A stretch of DNA of 11,097 bases from Fusobacterium sp. (GTDB lineage: Bacteria; Fusobacteriota; Fusobacteriia; Fusobacteriales; Fusobacteriaceae). Shown here in pieces: positions 5,867 through 11,097 of the stretch. Below the pieces are notes generated by a model. It saw only the letters and a program-made list of their open reading frames with translations, made no database searches and was not told where the DNA came from. Every line of letters begins with the position of its first letter. The first letter of the stretch is position 1. The DNA lies in assembly GCA_030527385.1 (NCBI GenBank), contig JAUNAY010000033.1:1-11097 (forward strand). The letters run 5' to 3'. A program made the position numbers and the translations under genes.

Positions 5867-7114
5867 ATGAAGCTAATAAAAGCAGTGAGAGGAACGAAGG
5901 ATATTTTTGGAGAAGAGGCAGTAAAATATAATTATATCTCAAGAGTAGCCCAAGAAATATTTGAAAGCTATGGGTATTCATATATTAAAACTCCAATTTT
6001 TGAAGAAACAGATCTTTTTAAAAGAGGAATTGGAGAAGGAACAGATGTAGTTGAAAAAGAGATGTATACATTTAAAGATAGAGGAGATAGAAGCCTTACT
6101 CTAAGACCTGAAAATACTGCATCAGTAGTAAGATCATATTTAGAAAATGGAATTTATGGAAAAGAAGATGTGACTAGATATTACTATAATGGATCTATGT
6201 TTAGATATGAAAGACCGCAAGCTGGAAGACAAAGAGAGTTTAACCAAATAGGAGTTGAAGTATTAGGAGAAAACTCGCCAATATTAGATGCTGAAGTTAT
6301 AGCTATGAGTTACACTTTACTTGAAAAATTAGGAATAAGCGATTTAGAAGTACATATAAACTCTGTTGGGACAAATGCTTCTCGTACTCAATATAGAGAA
6401 AAACTACTTTCTTTCTTAGAACCATTAAAAGATGAGCTTTGTGAAGATTGTAGAATGAGAATGGAGAAAAATCCACTAAGAGTTTTAGATTGTAAAGTTG
6501 ATAAATGCAAAGAGTTAACTAAAAATGCTCCAAGCATAATAGATTCGCTTTCAGAAGATGAAAGAGCACACTATGAGAATGTAAAAAAATATCTTGATAT
6601 TTTTGGAATAAAATATGTTGAAGATTCTAAATTAGTAAGAGGACTTGATTATTATTCAAGTACTGTTTATGAGATTATAACTAATAAATTAGGGGCTCAA
6701 GGAACAGTATTAGGGGGAGGAAGATATGATAATCTTCTAAAACAATTAGGAGATAAAGATATACCAGCAGTTGGATTTGCAGCTGGAGTAGAAAGAATGA
6801 TGATGTTATTAGATAAATACCCTAGTAACAGTCCAGATGTATATGTTGCGTGGCTTGGAGATAATGCTAAAGATTATAGCTTAAAAATAACAAAAGATTT
6901 AAGAGATGCAGGAATAAAAACATATATAGATTTTAATGGAAAAGGTATGAAATCACATATGAAAAAAGCTGATAAGCTTGGAGTAAAATACTGTATAATT
7001 GCAGGAGAAGATGAGATAAATAAAGGTGTTGTTGTTTTAAAAGATTTTATCAATAGAACACAAGAAGAGATGCCTTTTGAAAATGCAATGGAAATAATAA
7101 AAAGATCTAAATAG
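5867..7114 (+). CDS. hisS: Histidine--tRNA ligase HisRS
   Basis: A 415-residue class II aminoacyl-tRNA synthetase that charges tRNA-His in the cytoplasm. It shows the N-terminal KAVRGTKDIFGEE, TLRPENTASVVRSYLE, the motif 2 loop RYERPQAGRQREFNQIG starting at R113, and the HisRS-specific histidine-binding LVRGLDYYSS at 256-265 with catalytic R258. Motif 3 is around LGGGRYDNLL and GFAAGVERMM. The C-terminal ~90 residues are the anticodon-binding domain. Length is close to the family's usual ~420. AGGTG (5854-5858) lies 8 nt before the ATG. It sits between rarA (19 nt gap) and aspS (25 nt gap); no T-box leader or separate promoter is visible, so it is read from upstream. Confidence 0.97.
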   Translation: MKLIKAVRGTKDIFGEEAVKYNYISRVAQEIFESYGYSYIKTPIFEETDLFKRGIGEGTDVVEKEMYTFKDRGDRSLTLRPENTASVVRSYLENGIYGKEDVTRYYYNGSMFRYERPQAGRQREFNQIGVEVLGENSPILDAEVIAMSYTLLEKLGISDLEVHINSVGTNASRTQYREKLLSFLEPLKDELCEDCRMRMEKNPLRVLDCKVDKCKELTKNAPSIIDSLSEDERAHYENVKKYLDIFGIKYVEDSKLVRGLDYYSSTVYEIITNKLGAQGTVLGGGRYDNLLKQLGDKDIPAVGFAAGVERMMMLLDKYPSNSPDVYVAWLGDNAKDYSLKITKDLRDAGIKTYIDFNGKGMKSHMKKADKLGVKYCIIAGEDEINKGVVVLKDFINRTQEEMPFENAMEIIKRSK

Positions 7115-7139
7115 ATTTAAAAATTAAGGAGAGGATAGT

Positions 7140-8924
7140 ATGATTTACAAAACTCATAACTTAGGTGAACTAAGGAAAGAAAATATAGGACAAGAAGTAA
7201 TTCTTTCTGGTTGGGTTGATACAAAAAGAGACCTTGGGGGATTAACTTTCGTAGATATGAGAGATAGAGAGGGAAAAACTCAAGTAATTTTTGATATAGA
7301 TGTGGCACCAAAAGAAGTAGTAGAACAAGCTCAAAAATTAAAAAATGAAGCTGTAATTAGAATAGTTGGAGAGGTAAGAGAAAGACTTAGTAAAAACCCA
7401 AATATGCCTACTGGGGATATTGAAGTTTTTGCAAAAGAACTTATAGTTTTAAACAGCTGTGATGTTTTACCATTCCAAATTTCAAGTGTAGATGACAATG
7501 TAAATGAAAATATCAGATTAAAATATAGATACCTTGATATTAGAAGACCAAGAATGTTACACAATTTAAAAATGAGACACAAAATGATAATGGCTATCAG
7601 AAACTATATGGATCAACACGGATTCTTAGATATAGATACTCCATTACTTACTAAATCAACTCCAGAAGGAGCAAGAGACTTTTTAGTTCCTTGTAGAATA
7701 AGCCCAGGTGAATTTTATGCTTTACCTCAATCACCACAATTGTTTAAACAACTTTTAATGATTGGTGGAATTGAAAGATATTTCCAATTAGCAAAATGTT
7801 TTAGAGATGAAGATTTAAGAGCAGATAGACAATTTGAATTTGTTCAATTGGATATAGAGATGTCTTTTGTAACTATGGACGATGTTATGAATACAATAGA
7901 GGGACTTGCTAAAAATGTATTTACTGCTATTACAGGAGAAACAGTAGACTATAAATTTGAAAGAATGCCTTATGCTGAAGCTATGGGAAGATTTGGTTCT
8001 GACAAACCAGATTTAAGATTTGGTGTAGAATTAAAAGATCTTACTGAAATAGTAAGAAATTGTGGATTTAAAGCTTTCCAAGAAACTGTTGCAAATGGTG
8101 GAATTGTTAAAGCTATTGTGGCTCCTCAAGGTGCAGAAAGATTCTCAAGAAAAGTTTTAGGAGAATATGAAGAACACGCAAAAAGATACTTTGGAGCAAA
8201 AGGAATGGCTCACATAAAAGTAACTGAAGATGGAATACACTCACCAATAGCTAAATTCTTAACTGAAGATGAATTAAAAGCAATAGTTGAAACTACTGGA
8301 GCAGTAGCTGGAGATATTATTTTAATCATAGCTGATAAACCAAAAGTAGTTTATGGAGCTTTAGGAGCTTTAAGAACAAGAATAGGAAAAGAATTTAATT
8401 TAATCAATCCAGATGAATTTAGATTCCTTTGGGTAGTAGATTTCCCAATGTTTACTTATGATGAAGAGGAACAAAGATATAAAGCTGAACATCACCCATT
8501 CACATCAATTAAAGATGAGGACTTAGAAGCATTCTTAAATGGAGAAACTGAAAATATTAGAACAAATACTTATGATATGGTTCTAAACGGATTTGAGATT
8601 GGAGGAGGTTCAATTAGAATATTTAACCCAGAAATTCAATCTAAGGTATTTGATAGATTAGGACTTACTCCAGAAGAAGCTAAGACTAAGTTTGGATTCT
8701 TCTTAGATGCCTTTAAATATGGTGCACCACCTCACGGAGGGCTAGCATTTGGACTAGATAGATGGTTAATGGTAATGTTAAAAGAAAATTCTATAAGAGA
8801 CGTTATTCCATTCCCTAAAACAAATAAAGGACAATGTCTAATGACTGAAGCTCCAGGTGTAGTAGATGAAGATCAATTAGAAGAGTTACATCTAAAATCT
8901 ACTTATGAAGAGGAAGAAAAATAA
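7140..8924 (+). CDS. aspS: Aspartate--tRNA ligase AspRS, bacterial type
   Basis: A 594-residue class II synthetase of the bacterial form. An N-terminal OB-fold anticodon domain (about 1-110, SGWVDTKRDLGG) precedes the catalytic core interrupted by the GAD insert (about 285-420). Motif 2 is FRDEDLRADRQFEF at 221-234 and motif 3 GLAFGLDRWL contains R541. Leu32 in KRDLGG occupies the position that is His31 in the non-discriminating Pseudomonas enzyme, so this one is more likely discriminating (charging only tRNA-Asp). That is an inference from one site. AGGAGAGG (7127-7134) precedes the ATG. hisS lies 25 nt upstream, so the two are one operon, as in Bacillus. The frame ends with two consecutive TAA codons. 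No terminator is visible before the next promoter. Confidence 0.97.
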   Translation: MIYKTHNLGELRKENIGQEVILSGWVDTKRDLGGLTFVDMRDREGKTQVIFDIDVAPKEVVEQAQKLKNEAVIRIVGEVRERLSKNPNMPTGDIEVFAKELIVLNSCDVLPFQISSVDDNVNENIRLKYRYLDIRRPRMLHNLKMRHKMIMAIRNYMDQHGFLDIDTPLLTKSTPEGARDFLVPCRISPGEFYALPQSPQLFKQLLMIGGIERYFQLAKCFRDEDLRADRQFEFVQLDIEMSFVTMDDVMNTIEGLAKNVFTAITGETVDYKFERMPYAEAMGRFGSDKPDLRFGVELKDLTEIVRNCGFKAFQETVANGGIVKAIVAPQGAERFSRKVLGEYEEHAKRYFGAKGMAHIKVTEDGIHSPIAKFLTEDELKAIVETTGAVAGDIILIIADKPKVVYGALGALRTRIGKEFNLINPDEFRFLWVVDFPMFTYDEEEQRYKAEHHPFTSIKDEDLEAFLNGETENIRTNTYDMVLNGFEIGGGSIRIFNPEIQSKVFDRLGLTPEEAKTKFGFFLDAFKYGAPPHGGLAFGLDRWLMVMLKENSIRDVIPFPKTNKGQCLMTEAPGVVDEDQLEELHLKSTYEEEEK

Positions 8925-8946
8925 TAAGTAAAAATTAAGTAAAAAT
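8925..8946 (+). repeat. Two tandem 11-nt units after aspS
   Basis: TAAGTAAAAAT occurs twice in direct succession (8925-8935 and 8936-8946), just after the aspS stop. It may be a simple slippage repeat in an AT-rich spacer; no function is inferred. Confidence 0.6.
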
Positions 8947-8961
8947 AAAAAATATAAGTTA

Positions 8962-8990
8962 TTGAAAAAAAATAAAAAAAGTGATATAAT
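8962..8990 (+). promoter_or_regulatory. Strong promoter of the 6S RNA gene
   Basis: TTGAAA (8962-8967), a spacer of exactly 17 nt and TATAAT (8985-8990) with an extended TGA before it. This is the best sigma-70-type promoter in the window. The start would be near 8997. No open frame with a ribosome site follows, as expected for an abundant stable RNA. Confidence 0.88.
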
Positions 8991-8996
8991 TCTCAT

Positions 8997-9234
8997 ATAA
9001 GAATAAGAGCTTCTGACCTATTTGCTAGTTTCACGAGGTTTTGGGCCTAATGTCGTCATGGGGTTGGCGCTGTGTATAATAGCTCAGCAAAGTCACGATT
9101 GGCTTAAAGCTTAAGTTATTTACGGACTCTGTATATTATAGATAACTGACTACCACTTTTGGTTTTGGCGACTAAAACTACACTGGAGGCGGTAGGTTGG
9201 ATTTATTCTTTATGGGACTTAATGTCCCTTTTTT
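8997..9234 (+). ncRNA. ssrS: 6S RNA (RNA polymerase-sigma70 regulator), likely
   Basis: This ~240 nt stretch between aspS and argS is bounded by a near-consensus promoter and an intrinsic terminator. It is less AT-rich than the spacers around it. The ends pair: AAGAATAA (8999-9006) with TTATTCTT (9203-9210), and GACCTA plus TTGC (9015-9025) with GGCGGTAGGTT (9188-9198), much like the GAGAUGUUCGC / GCGGCGGCAUCUC stem of E. coli 6S. The interior forms a long interrupted rod: TATAATA (9075-9081) with TATTATA (9134-9140), CAG with CTG, AGTC with GACT, and an apical CTTAA-AGC-TTAAG hairpin. A small hairpin GTTTT/AAAAC (9162-9178) lies in the 3' arm of an open central region. 6S folds as such a rod with a central bubble and mimics an open promoter. 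In B. subtilis the 6S-1 gene bsrA also lies next to aspS. The mature ends are not known. An argS leader riboswitch is the main alternative. Confidence 0.72.
9214..9234 (+). terminator. Terminator at the end of 6S, upstream of argS
   Basis: GGGAC (9214-9218) and GTCCC (9224-9228) pair around a TTAAT loop, followed by six T. The stem is only 5 bp, so leakage into argS, which starts 33 nt later, is plausible. Confidence 0.75.
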
Positions 9235-9254
9235 ATTTTAAAAAAATAAAAAGA

Positions 9255-9262
9255 AGAGGTGG
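9255..9262 (+). promoter_or_regulatory. Ribosome binding site fixing a GTG start for argS
   Basis: AGAGGTGG lies with its AGAGG core 7 nt before the GTG at 9267. The only upstream in-frame ATG candidates (9159 and 9222) fall within the 6S RNA or its terminator and lack such a site. Confidence 0.75.
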
Positions 9263-9266
9263 AAGA

Positions 9267-10979
9267 GTGCAGGTTATAGATAGAGAGATAGCAAAAATAT
9301 TTGAAGCTACGGTAAAAAAAGTTTATGGAGATATAGAAACAAAAAAAATTGAAGTTTCTGTGGCAACAAATGAAAAATTTGGAGATTTCCAGACAAACTT
9401 TGCTATGATGAATTCTAAAATAATTGGAAAAAACCCGAGAGCAATAGCACAAGAAATAGTAGACAATCTTGAAACTAATAATGTAATAGAAAAACTTGAG
9501 ATAGCAGGACCAGGATTTATTAATATTTTCTTAAAAAGTGAATATCTTGGAGAGCTATTAAAAAAATCAAGAAATGAAAAATATGATTTTTCTTTCTTAA
9601 ATAGAGATGGAGATGTAATAATAGATTTCTCTTCTCCTAATATTGCTAAAAGAATGCATATTGGACATTTGAGATCAACAATAATAGGAGATTCAGTAGC
9701 AAGAATTTATAGATATTTAGGTTACCATTTAATAGCTGATAACCATATAGGAGATTGGGGAACACAATTTGGTAAACTTATAATTGGTTATAGAAGATGG
9801 CTAAATAAAGAAGCATATAAAGAAAATGCTATCGAAGAGTTAGAAAGAGTATATGTTGAATTTACAAAACAATCTGAAAATCACCCAGAACTTGAAGAGG
9901 AAGCAAGACTTGAACTTAAAAAACTTCAAGATGGAGATGAAGAAAACTATGCTCTTTGGAAAGAGTTTATAAAAGTGTCATTAGATGAGTATGAAAAATT
10001 ATATTCAAGACTAGATGTACATTTTGACACATATTATGGGGAATCTTTCTATCACCCAATGATGCAAGGAGTTGTTGATGAACTTGTAGAAAAAGGACTT
10101 GCTGTTGAAGATGATGGAGCTAAGGTTGTATTCTTCCCAGAAGAAGAAAATCTTTTCCCTTGTATAGTGCAAAAGAAAGATGGAGCTTTCCTATATTCAA
10201 CTTCAGATATAGCTACTGTTAAATTTAGAAAAGAAAATTATAATGTAAATAAATTAATCTATCTTACAGATGAAAGACAACAAGATCACTTTAAACAATT
10301 CTTTAGAATTACAGAGATGCTTGGTTGGGACGTTGAAAAATACCATATTTGGTTTGGTATTATGAGATTTGCTGATGGAGTGTTCTCAACAAGAAAAGGA
10401 AATGTAATTAGATTAGAGCAACTTTTAGACGAAGGAAAGAAAAGAGCATATGAAATAGTTAATGAAAAAAATCCAGATCTATCAGCTGAAGAAAAAGATC
10501 AAATAGCTGAAGTAGTTGGAGTAGGTGCTATAAAATATGCGGATCTTTCTCAAAATAGACAAAGTCCAATTATATTTGAATGGGATAAAATATTGAGCTT
10601 TGAAGGAAATACAGCTCCATATTTACAATATTCATATGCTAGAATTCAATCTATTTTAAGAAAAGCTGCTGCTGAAGGTAAAGAGATAGATTATTCTAAA
10701 GAGATAAAAATAGAAAATAAACAAGAAAGAGCATTAGCAGATCATATAGCAACATTCCCAATGGTTGTTTTAAAAGCTGCTGATTCATTTAAACCAAATA
10801 TAATAGCTGACTATCTATTTGAACTTTCTAAGAAATTTAATAGTTTCTATAATAGTTGTCCAATTTTGAATCAAGAAGATGATGTTTTATATTCAAGAGG
10901 ACTTATTGCTAAAGTAGCTGGAGAAACTATAAAAGAGGGATTATCTCTATTAGGAATTAAAACATTAGATAGAATGTAA
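9267..10979 (+). CDS. argS: Arginine--tRNA ligase ArgRS
   Basis: A 570-residue class I synthetase that charges tRNA-Arg and, unusually for class I, needs the tRNA for amino-acid activation. Domains: N-terminal Add1 domain (about 1-110, ATNEKFGDFQTNFAM), then the Rossmann core with HIGH as H131-I-G-H134 in MHIGHLRST. The KMSK-equivalent loop is FSTRKGN at 373-379, lacking a canonical KMSK as is common in ArgRS. The C-terminal DALR anticodon domain is seen from YLQYSYARIQSILRKA and ends in the typical LDRM. I start it at GTG 9267 because the RBS is in place and residue 2 onward matches the family start. The longer in-frame version from 9159 would be translated from 6S sequence. No promoter is clear between the 6S terminator and the GTG, so transcription probably comes through that terminator. 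It ends in its own strong terminator. Confidence 0.95.
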   Translation: MQVIDREIAKIFEATVKKVYGDIETKKIEVSVATNEKFGDFQTNFAMMNSKIIGKNPRAIAQEIVDNLETNNVIEKLEIAGPGFINIFLKSEYLGELLKKSRNEKYDFSFLNRDGDVIIDFSSPNIAKRMHIGHLRSTIIGDSVARIYRYLGYHLIADNHIGDWGTQFGKLIIGYRRWLNKEAYKENAIEELERVYVEFTKQSENHPELEEEARLELKKLQDGDEENYALWKEFIKVSLDEYEKLYSRLDVHFDTYYGESFYHPMMQGVVDELVEKGLAVEDDGAKVVFFPEEENLFPCIVQKKDGAFLYSTSDIATVKFRKENYNVNKLIYLTDERQQDHFKQFFRITEMLGWDVEKYHIWFGIMRFADGVFSTRKGNVIRLEQLLDEGKKRAYEIVNEKNPDLSAEEKDQIAEVVGVGAIKYADLSQNRQSPIIFEWDKILSFEGNTAPYLQYSYARIQSILRKAAAEGKEIDYSKEIKIENKQERALADHIATFPMVVLKAADSFKPNIIADYLFELSKKFNSFYNSCPILNQEDDVLYSRGLIAKVAGETIKEGLSLLGIKTLDRM

Positions 10980-10997
10980 TAATAAAAATAAATTATT

Positions 10998-11040
10998 CTG
11001 CACCCGAAACTTAGATATATAAGAGAGGGTGCAGTTTTTT
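10998..11040 (+). terminator. argS terminator
   Basis: CTGCACCC (10998-11005) and GGGTGCAG (11027-11034) form a perfect 8 bp GC-rich stem followed by six T. The 21 nt loop contains a further CTTA/TAAG pair (11010-11013, 11020-11023), separated by a GAAA/AGA internal loop. Confidence 0.92.
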
Positions 11041-11042
11041 AT

Positions 11043-11097
11043 GGCTCTTTGTCAAATAGTGTTGGTAAAAAAAAATAAATAAATTTTCAAGTAACTC
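11043..11097. mobile_element. Possible terminal inverted repeat of an ISL3-family insertion sequence, partial
   Basis: The sequence starting GGCTCTTTGTCAAATAGTGT directly after the argS terminator resembles the GGnTCTTTGTCAAA ends of ISL3-family elements, as I recall them. It would be one end of an IS continuing past the window. No transposase codons are visible in the ~55 nt available. If real, the 8 nt before it (11035-11042, TTTTTTAT) would be the target duplication. Confidence 0.4.

Noticed and set aside
9075..9080. TATAAT inside the 6S region as a second promoter for argS
   Set aside because: No TTGACA-like -35 lies at 16-18 nt and no TGn extension is present. The bases are explained by the TATAATA/TATTATA helix of the RNA.
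9159..9266. A 36-residue N-terminal extension of ArgRS from ATG 9159
   Set aside because: This region encodes the 6S 3' arm and the terminator. It does not resemble ArgRS and lacks a ribosome site, whereas GTG 9267 has one.
8997..9266. T-box leader controlling argS
   Set aside because: The conserved T-box sequence (AGGGTGGNACCGCG) and the preceding specifier hairpin pattern are not present; the folding fits 6S better.

Overview
The window is AT-rich and carries compact housekeeping operons. AGA dominates the arginine codons, ribosome binding sites are strong GGAGG/AGGAG types, and several promoters share an extended -10 (TGnTATAAT). With a YwqK-type MORN-like secreted protein at the left edge and the order secG, rarA, hisS, aspS, argS, this fits a Fusobacteriaceae member (Fusobacterium or a close relative). 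A low-GC clostridial genome is the main alternative; no single marker in the window decides it.

Left part (1-1231): a truncated minus-strand YwqK-like exported protein; a very small plus-strand gene (25 codons) with its own extended -10, strong SD and terminator; and trmL on the minus strand, sharing that bidirectional terminator. A divergent promoter region then separates trmL from the rightward genes.

Middle (1232-4595): a glyoxalase-II-like metallo-hydrolase followed 14 nt later by a thioredoxin-reductase-like flavoprotein whose NADPH 2'-phosphate motif is lost; a PIN-PhoH ATPase with its own promoter and terminator; and secG as a one-gene unit with promoter and terminator.

Right part (4617-11040): rarA, hisS and aspS are closely spaced and read as one operon. 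The rarA start codon lies inside a TGATATAAT promoter box. Between aspS and argS is a stretch without a gene that is best explained as the 6S RNA gene: a near-consensus promoter, an RNA that folds into a long interrupted rod with a 5'/3' closing stem resembling 6S, and an intrinsic terminator. argS starts about 30 nt after that terminator and has no clear promoter of its own, so its expression may depend on readthrough of the 6S transcript. A strong terminator follows argS. The last ~55 nt look like the terminal inverted repeat of an ISL3-family insertion sequence cut by the window edge.

Functionally the window covers translation (three aminoacyl-tRNA synthetases, a tRNA wobble methylase), global transcription control (6S), export (SecG), replication-fork maintenance (RarA), RNA processing (PIN-PhoH) and thiol redox chemistry. 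The least-explained items are the 25-residue hydrophobic peptide gene, the 6S-argS arrangement, the atypical TrxB and the rarA start.
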